From Microscilla marina ATCC 23134 (GTDB lineage: Bacteria > Bacteroidota > Bacteroidia > Cytophagales > Microscillaceae), in contig NZ_AAWS01000020.1 of NCBI RefSeq assembly GCF_000169175.1, forward strand, positions 62,001 through 126,000: 64,000 nucleotides of DNA, given 5' to 3'. The notes under the pieces were generated by a model, which worked only from the letters and a program-made list of their open reading frames with translations, searched no databases and was not told the origin of the DNA. The translations under genes and the position numbers were made by a program. Positions 15,482 to 24,416 of the stretch are shown here, piece after piece. Every line of letters begins with the position of its first letter. The stretch's first letter is position 1.

Positions 15482-17671
15482 CTATTTACCCATATCTTGC
15501 GCTATAGTATATTCCAGCGCCTTCTTATCGTTTGCGTACAAACCCCAAGGCAAGGGAGAGGTTTGATTTTTTTTGTCAAAGTATTCCGAACCCCTACAGT
15601 CATACACCGGTTGGTTTAAAATACGGTGGGAGAGGGGAGTAGCTGAGCTCGACTTTAGGCACCGCACACTGCTTTCAAAAGCAGTGGCTATATTGTCTCC
15701 TTTAGCCAGGTTCTTGTAAAATTGCACCGCAAGCTTTGCTGCCAAAGTATCTTTTACATTGGCCGAAGTAGCAATGACCGCCCCAACCCCTGAGTCAAGC
15801 AAAGTTTGTACGTGGGCTTTAGTAGAGCAACCATTCAAAAAAACCAGTTTTAGCAGAGTCTTGTTTCTTTCCACCAACTCCTCGGCAAGCTCCCCAAAAA
15901 ATGCAGTATGGTCCTGAAACCCTAGCTTGGTACTATTGGCATGCCCGCCAAAATGAAACACCGATATTTGATCTTCCCAATCTTTTAGAAGTGTAAAATA
16001 ATCATCTATATTCAAATCATTGCGCCACAAATGTTTTTTGAGCAGTTGTTTTGACTCTAAAGGGTGCAGGGCATTATGAATGCCTTTTTGTTCTTCGGTC
16101 AGGTTGGGCAAATCACCTTTTGGGTTGGCAAAGCCCGTAAAAATGACAGCATTATTCGTGGGCGCTGGCACCTCTTTTTGGTTGATTACCTGGTGTACAT
16201 CGCCGCTGCCCAGGTTGATCATTGTATGGAGGTTAAAATTCTGGGCAATGCTTTGGTGCATACCCCCTACGTCTACCGCAGGGGTTACCCCAAAAGAAGT
16301 AGCTTCAAGCGCCTTGGTCAAGTCTGCTTCACTCAGCCCCAACACCGACACCCGCACCCCCAGTTTAAACAAAATGGTTTTAAGGTCTACCATTACATCG
16401 TTGAGCTGTACCAATTTGCCCGAAAAAGTCGGGTTGTTTACCGCATCTTCGGTATTGTAGGCAAGGTTCCAGAGCTCTACTTCAGCAGTTTCTAAGCGAT
16501 AAATAAATTCTTCGTCTGAAATGTTTTCGTCCGAAAAGTAAAATAAAACAATATGCTCTATAGTTTGGTCTACAATCTCTACCCCCAGGTTGAGCCCGCT
16601 CGAAAGCCTGAAATACTTGGTAAAAGTACTGGTAAGTTCGGTCACAATCTCCTGGTAATTTTCATCCAGCTTAATTGTGCGTTCAGGGGTGCGGTGTCGG
16701 TATTTGATACAACCCGACCCTATGTCTATTTGAGCATTCCCCTTGCTTTTTCGCCAAACCTCTATTTCATCTTTCGACTTCTGGGTCAAGTAATTAAAAT
16801 TGGTATTCTCAAATATCACTTTGCCCTCTATGGATTCAAAAAACAACCCCGTGATTCTTTTGAGCAATTTTTCGGTATTGCTCCCCCTAAAGTTAAGTTC
16901 CCCGTTTTTACCCACCGTTATCTCGGTAAAACTAGTAGGCAAGGCTGCCCGATCGCTAAAGTTAGACAAGGGAGGGAATTGGGTTTCTATAAATTCGGTT
17001 TCGCTATCAAAGGTCACATTTTTAAACTTCAGGGGAGCATTAAACACTGCTTTGTCAAAATAGGCACCCTGAAAGTGTACATTTTCAAACCAAACTTCAT
17101 CATCATGTTGAGCAGCTTCAAAGATGCAATCCGAAAAGTGCGCTTGGTGGGCAAACTGAGTAAACCGAACACCTTTCAGCGCAAAACCACCTAAAAAACG
17201 GGTGCTTGTCAAAGTAAAAAAATGAGGGTCATTTACCTCTTTAATCTGGCAACTCTTGTGACATACCCCGTTGTTAAAAATCAAAGACTTGATCACCCCA
17301 TACCTAATGATCAAAGGCCCCTCAAAGCAAGCACCATCCAGGGTAAGCCCTCGGTTGAATTGGCAGCCCACAAAGCGCGCTCCTTTGGCAAAATAACTGT
17401 GGGCAAAAGATACTTGGGTAGCAAAATTGAATTCTTCGAGGGCAAGGTTTTCACTAAAATAAAACTCGCTAAACACATATTGGGGCTGGGCTTGGGCGCC
17501 AATGACCTCCACCAATTCCCAAAACTTTTCAATCAACCCCTGCTTACTTTTCCAGTCAGCATCTTGGCTATGAAACAAGCACCGCCCCTCGCTATCCAGC
17601 GGAAGCGGGAGCATTTGCCCATAAGTACATTTTTTAGGTTGTTTAGCGTGTTGATATACGTGAGTACACAT
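15482..17671 (-). CDS. CRISPR-associated pentapeptide-CHAT caspase-like protease
   Basis: A 729-residue protein, last gene of the cmr operon, 80 bp after cmr6. Residues about 14-35 hold a small Cys/His knuckle (CTYG ... RCLFHS). Residues about 65-260 are degenerate pentapeptide-type repeats (FSEFYFSENLALEEFNFA, ARFVGCQFNRGLTLDGACF, VWFENVHFQGAYFDKAVF) that should fold as a right-handed beta-helix. After a middle region comes a C-terminal CHAT domain: VIFTGFANPKGDLPNL, His577 in FHFGGHANS and Cys615 in FLNGCSTKAH, the expected caspase-type dyad. CHAT proteases are known CRISPR effectors (Csx29 with gRAMP; SAVED-CHAT with type III-B), but here the partner fold is pentapeptide, not TPR or SAVED. 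No signal peptide, so cytosolic. I infer a protease triggered by the Cmr complex or by cyclic oligoadenylate; the target is unknown. Confidence 0.85.
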   Translation of the reverse strand: MCTHVYQHAKQPKKCTYGQMLPLPLDSEGRCLFHSQDADWKSKQGLIEKFWELVEVIGAQAQPQYVFSEFYFSENLALEEFNFATQVSFAHSYFAKGARFVGCQFNRGLTLDGACFEGPLIIRYGVIKSLIFNNGVCHKSCQIKEVNDPHFFTLTSTRFLGGFALKGVRFTQFAHQAHFSDCIFEAAQHDDEVWFENVHFQGAYFDKAVFNAPLKFKNVTFDSETEFIETQFPPLSNFSDRAALPTSFTEITVGKNGELNFRGSNTEKLLKRITGLFFESIEGKVIFENTNFNYLTQKSKDEIEVWRKSKGNAQIDIGSGCIKYRHRTPERTIKLDENYQEIVTELTSTFTKYFRLSSGLNLGVEIVDQTIEHIVLFYFSDENISDEEFIYRLETAEVELWNLAYNTEDAVNNPTFSGKLVQLNDVMVDLKTILFKLGVRVSVLGLSEADLTKALEATSFGVTPAVDVGGMHQSIAQNFNLHTMINLGSGDVHQVINQKEVPAPTNNAVIFTGFANPKGDLPNLTEEQKGIHNALHPLESKQLLKKHLWRNDLNIDDYFTLLKDWEDQISVFHFGGHANSTKLGFQDHTAFFGELAEELVERNKTLLKLVFLNGCSTKAHVQTLLDSGVGAVIATSANVKDTLAAKLAVQFYKNLAKGDNIATAFESSVRCLKSSSATPLSHRILNQPVYDCRGSEYFDKKNQTSPLPWGLYANDKKALEYTIAQDMGK

Positions 17672-17751
17672 GAGATTATTTTTTTGTTTGATTCAAAATG
17701 ATTCTACAAAACTGCCAAAACTTGCGACTTATCGCTCAAAGCTTGGAACGC

Positions 17752-18963
17752 CTACTCCATATACCCATAACCCACCGCTGTTTTAGCTCCGATGCCCTGT
17801 TGGGCAAGTGCTTGCTTGAGCCAAGTAGCGGCTTGCGCCAAAAGTTCTTGGTTCGCGGCGGAGTTTTGGCGTATGCCTAATACAAACTGAAACTTAAGTG
17901 GTGTAGGTTGAGCCCCCGCCGCTTGCCTGCCCACCGTCAAAAACGGAATAGGGGTAGGGTTAAGGTAGTCAGCGGGGGGAGTATCGTCTCCATAATAATC
18001 GCTGTAATGCGGGTTCATAATGTCTACTTCTAGCGTAGGCTCGGCACAAGGAAAAGCATCGAAAAAAGTGATTTGCCCTTGTCGTGCCTCTTTGTAAAAA
18101 CTTTCGTCACCACAGCCAAACACGTCGCAAAACTGTTTATCTTTCAAGGCAAGCTTTTCGCCCACATTGTCGGTTTTTGCATCGTGCGATTCTTTATTGT
18201 TTGTGGTTTGCAAACACAGTGTTCTGATCACCCAGTTGCGCACCACCCCTTTTATACTGCTTGCCGGAATGTAGGGAATGCCATACACATGGTGCAGGGT
18301 AATAGAGGTTTCGTACACACTTGCCTGCCCCAAACCCACCACCAGCCGCCCATCTACACCCATGGGGTAGGGCTTGGCTTCAGCGCATAAGCCCTTTGCC
18401 AAGGCAAGGTGTTTTTGGCAGTTTTGGGCAAAATTGAAGTTGCCAAAGTTGGGTTGGATAGTGAACTTGTGTGCATCGTCATTTCTAAAAAAAACAAACT
18501 TGTCTTTGTCTGTAATTACATCCCCTCTTTTTTGTATAAAACGCGCCGCCTTGTTGAGCTTTAGGTGAAAATTGTCTATATCATTCAGCAGCGCTTTGGT
18601 ATCGGCAGGCAAACGGCTTTCGTGCGCATTAAAACTGTCCTCTCGCCAAGTACCCATTTTCTGCGCCCGTTTTTTTGCCCTGGCAGCTTCCTCCTGTTTT
18701 GCGGCTTCGGCCTCCCGCTGAAGCGCCTGTTTTTTAGCGTTTGCTTTTTGTGCTACCACCTCCTGACTTTTGGGTACTTCTTGGCCCTCGATCAAGATTT
18801 TTGTAATCGGGTTGCCCTCAAACTCACAAGCCAAACGTCTTTTGCCTGAAGTAGGCTTGTAAGCATCAAACATAAACTCTTTGGGTACACTCAACTCTTT
18901 GCCGTCTTCAGGTTTGATGCTGGCGCCCCCTTTTTTCTTAATAATAATGGTTCCTTTCCGCAT
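17752..18963 (-). CDS. cmr6: Type III-B RAMP protein Cmr6 with N-terminal extension
   Basis: A 403-residue protein. The Cmr6 RAMP core lies from about residue 145: VVGLGQASVYETSITLHHVY, the glycine-rich PYIPASSIKGVVRNW segment, ITFFDAFPCAEPTLEVDIMN and YLNPTPIPFLTVG, ending KTAVGYGYME. Cmr6 caps the Cmr backbone with Cmr1 and helps bind the crRNA 3' region and target RNA. The first about 70 residues (RKGTIIIKKKGG ... CEFEGNPITKILIEGQEV) look like a small cold-shock/OB-like beta domain, followed by an Ala/Lys/Glu-rich helix (about 75-105), an extension not found in all Cmr6 proteins. Its ATG overlaps the cmr5 stop by one base. Confidence 0.93.
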   Translation of the reverse strand: MRKGTIIIKKKGGASIKPEDGKELSVPKEFMFDAYKPTSGKRRLACEFEGNPITKILIEGQEVPKSQEVVAQKANAKKQALQREAEAAKQEEAARAKKRAQKMGTWREDSFNAHESRLPADTKALLNDIDNFHLKLNKAARFIQKRGDVITDKDKFVFFRNDDAHKFTIQPNFGNFNFAQNCQKHLALAKGLCAEAKPYPMGVDGRLVVGLGQASVYETSITLHHVYGIPYIPASSIKGVVRNWVIRTLCLQTTNNKESHDAKTDNVGEKLALKDKQFCDVFGCGDESFYKEARQGQITFFDAFPCAEPTLEVDIMNPHYSDYYGDDTPPADYLNPTPIPFLTVGRQAAGAQPTPLKFQFVLGIRQNSAANQELLAQAATWLKQALAQQGIGAKTAVGYGYME

Positions 18964-19388
18964 TAGTCGCCTCCTTCTCCTTCAATCAAACCATCGGCAA
19001 AGCGACGCAACCAAGCCAAAAAAGCCAACACCTCTATAGTGGCTGCCCGATATTGAGCACTGTCCTGATGAATGATTGCTTTCACCAAAGGCTCGTTGCC
19101 CAGCGGTAACACCTGTTTTTCGTCTTTTCTTATCCACTCTTCTATGTGTGCATATAACAAACCCCAGCTTTTGCTTGTATCAGGTTTACCGTTTTTATTT
19201 CCTTTAGAAAAAGCAAAAGCAAGTGCCGCCCCCAAACCATTGGTTTTGATAAGCATAGGCATTTTCTTGGCGTACGCCTTATACTCTTTTGCCTTACTAC
19301 CTAAATCTTTTTTGGCTACTTGCGCACACGCAAAAGCAAAAGCCGCCCGCCCTTGCTCCAGCGTAGTTCTCAACGTTCGGTTACTCAT
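18963..19388 (-). CDS. cmr5: Type III-B small subunit Cmr5
   Basis: A 141-residue, mostly helical protein between cmr4 and cmr6. Features fit Cmr5: an N-terminal RTLRTTLEQGRAAFAFACAQ helix, KKMPMLIKTNGLGAALAFA, the segment SWGLLYAHIEEWI and RAATIEVLAFLAWLRRFADG near the end. Cmr5 forms the inner filament that contacts target RNA with Cas10. Start and stop overlap both neighbours (ATGA with cmr4, one-base overlap with cmr6), indicating translational coupling. Confidence 0.93.
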   Translation of the reverse strand: MSNRTLRTTLEQGRAAFAFACAQVAKKDLGSKAKEYKAYAKKMPMLIKTNGLGAALAFAFSKGNKNGKPDTSKSWGLLYAHIEEWIRKDEKQVLPLGNEPLVKAIIHQDSAQYRAATIEVLAFLAWLRRFADGLIEGEGGD

Positions 19389-20407
19389 TGTTTGGTCGCT
19401 CCTTTCTCTGCTTTTTTAGCAGTTGCCACATCCATCAACCTGGTTCTTACAACACCCTTGCCCAAGGTAGCGTTGCCGCCTATTTGCATCACCTCAGGCA
19501 AGTGTTGTTGAACAAAGTAGAGTACATCTGCCTCTTTCATTTTATCTGTTTGTTTGCTAAACTCTGGTGCCACCAACGCCAAGGTATACAGCACGCTTTC
19601 GGCGGGCAGGTATTCTTCAGTAAAAAGTTGTCCATCGGCTACCGTACCTGTATCGCTATTTATTTTGGTGCGGGTAATTACCTCGGTACTCAGGTTTACA
19701 AAATCCCTGAAGTCATCGTTGGGCAATACCACCACATCTTGTGTTACTTTTTGTTGGCTAAACCCCTGGCTTGCCTGAAAAACACACCCCGAAAGCCACT
19801 CGCAAAATTGAGAAGTGTCCTTGTCAGCCCTTACCCCAAAGGCGTACTCCTCTAGTACCACATTTAGCCCATCTTTGCCGGGCAGTGTCAGGGTTGAGTT
19901 TTCGGGCACCAACCCATACCCTTTGGGTATTGCAATACCCTTTACCCCCGCCAGTTCCATGTCCAGGGCAAATTGCTGCAATACCTGGGGGCAAGTAATC
20001 CAGGCAAAGACGCCCTTCATCGACTTGACCGGAAACAACAACAAGCGGGCATCGGCAAAACCCACACAGCCCGAAAACTCGTTGTTGAGTTGGTTTTTTT
20101 TATCCGTAAAACATTGCTTTAAAGCGGCTTTTTGGATGGCATCCAAGCTGCCATCGTCATAACCAAAAATACGTTGAATTTTGGTGTCAGGGGCATTCCA
20201 GCTTGCAAATTGAGCTGCTTCTTGCCTGCCTACTCTGCGCTCGATAGCCTCCCGAAAACTCCCCTTGAGAGTACTGCCTTCCATTTTAGGAAAGCCGGTG
20301 TGTTTTTCTCGCTGAATGGGCAAGTCTACTACGCCCAACTCCGACCCGCTTCCGGCGTGGGTGGGCGTTTCACAAGTCAAAAACAAAGGATTTGCTGTTC
20401 TATACAT
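19385..20407 (-). CDS. cmr4: Type III-B backbone RAMP protein Cmr4
   Basis: A 340-residue Cmr4. The N-terminus (FLTCETPTHAGSGSELGVVD, then PIQREKHTGFPKMEGSTLKG) is the family signature; the Asp in GVVDLPIQRE is the likely catalytic residue for cutting target RNA at 6-nt intervals. FADARLLLFPVKSMKGVFAW and YLPAESVLYTLALV are further Cmr4 hallmarks, and the end (MQIGGNATLGKGVVRTRL) is the RAMP glycine-rich loop. It follows the CARF gene by 35 bp and overlaps cmr5 by 4 bp. Confidence 0.95.
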   Translation of the reverse strand: MYRTANPLFLTCETPTHAGSGSELGVVDLPIQREKHTGFPKMEGSTLKGSFREAIERRVGRQEAAQFASWNAPDTKIQRIFGYDDGSLDAIQKAALKQCFTDKKNQLNNEFSGCVGFADARLLLFPVKSMKGVFAWITCPQVLQQFALDMELAGVKGIAIPKGYGLVPENSTLTLPGKDGLNVVLEEYAFGVRADKDTSQFCEWLSGCVFQASQGFSQQKVTQDVVVLPNDDFRDFVNLSTEVITRTKINSDTGTVADGQLFTEEYLPAESVLYTLALVAPEFSKQTDKMKEADVLYFVQQHLPEVMQIGGNATLGKGVVRTRLMDVATAKKAEKGATKQ

Positions 20408-20442
20408 GGTATTTTGAATGTTGTTTTAAAGTGATTATTTTT

Positions 20443-21144
20443 TTACTTAATAAATTGCTTCAGGTCTTTTAGGTTGTACTCTATCAAGGGTACTGCCGAC
20501 AATGCATTGGTTTCGTGGTACATGTAGTAGAGCGGAATGCCGTGCTGATAGGCAAGTAAGGTGAGCAGTGGAGTAATGGCTTTGTAACCTGCCGTGATGT
20601 TCAGCACAAAGTCTTTTGGCTTTTGTGCCATTCCCAATTGTTTTTCCAGCAATTGCCGCAAGTTTTGCACCCCTACCCTATAGTGGTTGCCTTTCGCAAA
20701 ATTGAGATCTTTGACAATATGCAAGCTTTTACCCTGGGTAGCAAAGTCCACATTGGGTAGGCTAAAATGTATGTTGATATGGGGGCAGTGGTTTTTGTCT
20801 GGAGTAAACCATTCTTTTACCAGCAAAGCCGCCTGCACCGAAAGTACCGTATCGGTAGCTATCAGAAATACCTCCAGGGGCATTTTTATTTCATTATAAA
20901 TTTTTAAAATACTTCTGATTTCGGCACTGCATTCATCATCTTGCCAAATGACTCCTCCCCTGGTGACGGTATCTTCTACCTCTTGCAGGTCTTGTTTTAT
21001 CTTGGGGTAAGCCCAGTGTCCAAAGGGGTGCAATTGCTTGGCAAGATTGTTATAATGCCTTCGTTCACTGTCTTTACCCTTGCCATAGTAATAATGCTCA
21101 AACAAAGAAGTACCTACAAAAGTGATGAGTTTCAATTTTTTCAT
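20443..21144 (-). CDS. Standalone CARF-domain protein (APE2256-like), candidate cyclic oligoadenylate sensor or ring nuclease
   Basis: A 233-residue protein between cmr3 and cmr4. The N-terminal strand-loop KLITFVGTSLFEHYYYGKG and the distal motif NITAGYKAITPLLTLLAYQH with YYMYHETN match the Rossmann-like CARF domain (APE2256/Csx1-type, with an N-x-T-x-G-Y-K loop that binds cyclic oligoadenylate). About 200 residues account for CARF alone; I see no HEPN R-x4-6-H motif, no nuclease and no membrane segment. It could be a ring nuclease that switches the signal off, or a sensor that hands the signal to the CHAT protease of the same operon. Both are inference. Confidence 0.82.
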   Translation of the reverse strand: MKKLKLITFVGTSLFEHYYYGKGKDSERRHYNNLAKQLHPFGHWAYPKIKQDLQEVEDTVTRGGVIWQDDECSAEIRSILKIYNEIKMPLEVFLIATDTVLSVQAALLVKEWFTPDKNHCPHINIHFSLPNVDFATQGKSLHIVKDLNFAKGNHYRVGVQNLRQLLEKQLGMAQKPKDFVLNITAGYKAITPLLTLLAYQHGIPLYYMYHETNALSAVPLIEYNLKDLKQFIK

Positions 21145-21187
21145 AAGATTCGTTTTCCTTTTTAGTGTGTAAAGAAGCCTCTATTGA

Positions 21188-21332
21188 CCAATGCTGTTTC
21201 CTTCACAAAGCCTTTAGCCATTAGCTTCTCCGTGCGGCGGAGCGGAGCAAAGCTCTCATTGGCTTTAGCCCGTCGCAGATGGCTCACGCGTCTGTTTGTT
21301 TAAATGCTCAATCCTTAAGGAAACAGCATTGG
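21188..21332. mobile_element. MITE-like element inside the cmr operon
   Basis: About 145 bp bounded by perfect 16-bp terminal inverted repeats CCAATGCTGTTTCCTT and AAGGAAACAGCATTGG. No coding capacity. It occupies the unusually long 337-bp gap between cmr3 and the CARF gene, in an operon whose other junctions overlap or are under 100 bp. The rest of the gap (21333-21481) carries no gene. Confidence 0.8.
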
Positions 21333-21481
21333 GCTACCATCTGTCGATTTTATAAGCCGCTAAAAATCAATATATTATAAAACAGGTAGCATGCTTGCAA
21401 ATCAGCCTAAAGGCTGTAGAAGCTATCGCCCATCGACTGATGGACTATGGACAAAGGCGCTCCCACTACTTGCAGCTTGTA

Positions 21482-22594
21482 CTATAAGCTATTGTTAGTT
21501 TGTATAAATAAGGCAAGCCCAAAGCCCTCGTTGGCTCTTTGGTCGGACAAGGATGCAGGGCTAAATTTTTGTTGCAGCAGCGGGGCATCTTCGGCATTTG
21601 TCAGGCGGAAATAATACACCGCCCCCGCAGGCACCGCCTTGAGCATAGGCTTGGGCAATTGGGTGTGCATATCAAACCCACCTACGGGCACAGGCTTGCC
21701 AGTGGCTGCCGCCAATAGTTCTACCTCTACCGTTTTTTGGTTGTCAATTGCTAGTCTACCCTTGCCCGTTTGGGGGTGGATAGATGCCGGACACCACCCA
21801 TTATCGAAAAGGGCAGGAGTGAGTAAAACCAACTTAAAAATGTTGGCTTGTGCTACTACTTGCGAGGGCAGTTGTATGGTAGGCTCAAATACCTCGTAGC
21901 TCACTGCCTTGCCCTCACCGCCCAGCCTGAAAAAGCCCTTGGCGGGAAGACTTTCCATTGCAGGCAAACCCTCAAAATCCAGCACCATCGAAAGTGCCGA
22001 ATAATGACCTTTTTCGCCAAAAACAGGGCGTACCATTCCCACCCTATAGAGCAAGCCTTCGAGGGTGGCATTGGTGAGTTTGCTGCGTCCTATGCCCACT
22101 TTAGGCTCCACCTGAAGGTAATCGCTCCAAGGGCTCACTCCTCTATCGCTATGGTTTTCTAGTGCATACTCTTTCAGTGTTCTTTCGTCTATTAGCCCCT
22201 CTATGTTTTCTACTTGCGCCTCTTGGGGCGGAGCCAGCCAATGACTCAACTGAAAGCTAGTAGCGGCAATGCTATCGGGCAAAGCCTGCAACTGCAACAA
22301 ACAAGGCGCTTCGTCTTGTTTTTCTTGCACATAGTCCAGCGGGCATTCTATATGTAGCTTGTTGTTCACCAAAAAGTAAATGCCCTTGATCCGCAAGTGG
22401 GCGGTAGGGTCGTTGGTTTGCCCTGCTTTGCCCATTTCGTGCGGATGCAACGAAAAGTAGAGGCTACGCAAGGCGCCGTAAAACACGCCAGGGCCAGGTG
22501 GAAACAAGCCTTCTGCCCAGGTTTCTTCGCCCAGCGAAAAGGGTTTGCCATCGCGAAAAAACAGGGTGTCTAAAGCATCAATCTTTATTTTCAT
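21482..22594 (-). CDS. cmr3: Type III-B RAMP protein Cmr3
   Basis: A 370-residue Cmr3 (Cas5-like). The N-terminus IDALDTLFFRDGKPFSLGEE is the diagnostic segment, followed by LFPPGPGVFYGALRSLYFSL. VGIGRSKLTNATLEGLLYRV is the middle motif of the family, and YFRLTN and NEGFGLALFI end the protein. Cmr3 binds the crRNA 5' handle and contacts Cas10. It starts 13 bp after the cas10 stop, within the same transcription unit. Confidence 0.94.
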   Translation of the reverse strand: MKIKIDALDTLFFRDGKPFSLGEETWAEGLFPPGPGVFYGALRSLYFSLHPHEMGKAGQTNDPTAHLRIKGIYFLVNNKLHIECPLDYVQEKQDEAPCLLQLQALPDSIAATSFQLSHWLAPPQEAQVENIEGLIDERTLKEYALENHSDRGVSPWSDYLQVEPKVGIGRSKLTNATLEGLLYRVGMVRPVFGEKGHYSALSMVLDFEGLPAMESLPAKGFFRLGGEGKAVSYEVFEPTIQLPSQVVAQANIFKLVLLTPALFDNGWCPASIHPQTGKGRLAIDNQKTVEVELLAAATGKPVPVGGFDMHTQLPKPMLKAVPAGAVYYFRLTNAEDAPLLQQKFSPASLSDQRANEGFGLALFIQTNNSL

Positions 22595-22607
22595 CGTCAG
22601 CTGGTTT

Positions 22608-24416
22608 TTATGAGTTTAGGTTGACAAAATCGGCAATGTGTAAACTATAGATAAAGTTACGGATGAGTTTTTCTTGGTTTTCTGATGCTCCATAGAGCAC
22701 TACCAACGCATCAAACAATTCATCTTTGGCACTTTGGGGAGTGTCGAGCGCTGCTGCACGACCAATCAGGCGAGACATTTCGACAAACAAATCTTGAGGC
22801 CTTAACTCCTCAATTTGGGCAGCTTTGATCCCCGCCAATTGCAAAAGCTCTTGGCTCAGGTTAAAAATAAACTTGTTAGAAAAATGCTTGTTTTTCAAAT
22901 GCTGGGCAATGGTTGCCATGCTTTGCCAACAGGTGGCGGTTTTGTCGCGCTTGTATTGTTGCCACTTAAACACCGCTTCTTGCACTTCGCCCGAATGTTT
23001 CATAGCAGCTATAGCAAAGGCATTGCGGTCACCTTTTTCTTTGGCGAGGGTTTCCATCTGACGGGCTTTTTTGAGCACCTCGGCAAAGGGCGCCTTGTAA
23101 TGGGCAATCACGATGCCCGCCGAAAAATGCAGCAACTCGCCCGACTCGGCGTATTGATCTTGCACGGGGGTGCTTACCTTTTCCAGAAACAAGTCGCGCA
23201 GCTCGTGCACTACCTCAAACAAGTGGCTCAAGTTGATAAACCCCAAAAAATCGTCGCCCCCGGCGTATACCACTTGCCCATTGTGCCTCAAGGGGTTTAG
23301 TATGGTGCTGGCGTGGTCAGCATATTGTAGCAATAGCTCAGAAAAATGTTGGTGAAAATCTAACAGCTTGTCGCCTTGGTATGCAGGCTTTAGCCGATTG
23401 CCCGAGAGCCAACTGCCCATTTGGTCTACATCAAACATCAACACCGCATAGTACTTCTGGAAGGCGAGCCCCTTTTGGGCAAAGTCAGTAGCTACCTTTT
23501 GGTGTTGTACGCGGGCGTTTGCCAGTTGGTCAGCACAAAGCACCTGCTTACTGGTGAGGTTTTCTTCAAAAAAGAATTGATGACCAAAAGGTGTCCAATC
23601 ATCATTTTGTCTAACCTTTACCTGTTTACCCTCCAGCAATCCGAAAAACTTGCTATACTCGTTAACGACTTCAGGGGTGGCTTGGCGCAACGACTCCATC
23701 AAAGCCACCTTTGCCGTAGAAGGAAACTTTTCAAAGTGCCCCATTCCTTGTTTATAAAACCTCTTTAAGAAACTGACCGCACTCAAGCCCTCGTTGGCAA
23801 CTACTGGGGCAGAGGGCAACTCGTGGGCGTGGGGGTTCCACCGCTTCAAGTAAAGCGGGTTGGTACCTTTGCCAAAAAACACCGCGTTGCGTTCCCCGTC
23901 CAGGCTGCACTTACGCCCTTGTTCGCCCAGCTGCTCCGCATAGTCATATTGAGCAAAAGTGCGCAGGTTTTTGGCAATGCCCAGATTTTCTTCAATGTCT
24001 TTAAAGCCTTGGGCGTAGCCTTTGTTCAAGCCTTGCACCACCCAGTGTATTTGCAAGTGTTGGGCTATTTGTTCGTCAAAACCTAGAGGTTTGGTTCTAT
24101 TGCCCAAAGCTTCTTTTGCCTTTTGGCGAAAAGCCTCCCGCACTGCTTGAGCTACCCTGGTACCAAAGGCTTGGCAGTCTCCTTCGGCTATAGTTACCCT
24201 GGCAATAAAACGGTTGGGCAGGCTTTGGGCAGCGTCAAGCCCTTGTTGGTTTTTTACATAAGGAAAAATCACATTTGCCGCCCCTACTACCTCAATGGCC
24301 ACTTTTGTCAATTCTGAGAGTAGGGTACTGCCCGCATACAAGTCACGGGTTTTGCGGGCTTGGGCTATAAATGATTGCACTGGGCCAATGGTGAAAATGA
24401 ATAGGTGTGGGCTCAT
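22608..24416 (-). CDS. cas10: Cas10/Cmr2 with GGDD cyclase motif and no HD nuclease domain
   Basis: A 602-residue type III-B large subunit. It begins directly with the segment LFIFTIGPVQSFIAQARKTR, which in ordinary Cmr2 proteins follows an N-terminal HD nuclease domain; that domain is absent here. First palm: FDVDQMGSWLSG with Asp329 and Asp331. Second palm: VYAGGDDFLGFI with GGDD at 386-389, the active site that makes cyclic oligoadenylates on target RNA binding. YDYAEQLGEQGRKCSLDGER may correspond to the Zn region. HD loss is known in type III systems that rely on signalling. Start codon overlaps the cmr1 stop as ATGA. Confidence 0.95.
   Translation of the reverse strand: MSPHLFIFTIGPVQSFIAQARKTRDLYAGSTLLSELTKVAIEVVGAANVIFPYVKNQQGLDAAQSLPNRFIARVTIAEGDCQAFGTRVAQAVREAFRQKAKEALGNRTKPLGFDEQIAQHLQIHWVVQGLNKGYAQGFKDIEENLGIAKNLRTFAQYDYAEQLGEQGRKCSLDGERNAVFFGKGTNPLYLKRWNPHAHELPSAPVVANEGLSAVSFLKRFYKQGMGHFEKFPSTAKVALMESLRQATPEVVNEYSKFFGLLEGKQVKVRQNDDWTPFGHQFFFEENLTSKQVLCADQLANARVQHQKVATDFAQKGLAFQKYYAVLMFDVDQMGSWLSGNRLKPAYQGDKLLDFHQHFSELLLQYADHASTILNPLRHNGQVVYAGGDDFLGFINLSHLFEVVHELRDLFLEKVSTPVQDQYAESGELLHFSAGIVIAHYKAPFAEVLKKARQMETLAKEKGDRNAFAIAAMKHSGEVQEAVFKWQQYKRDKTATCWQSMATIAQHLKNKHFSNKFIFNLSQELLQLAGIKAAQIEELRPQDLFVEMSRLIGRAAALDTPQSAKDELFDALVVLYGASENQEKLIRNFIYSLHIADFVNLNS

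Noticed and set aside
16553-17194. 213-codon plus-strand frame
   Set aside because: Antisense to the pentapeptide-CHAT gene; no motif, and the minus-strand reading has repeats and a CHAT domain.
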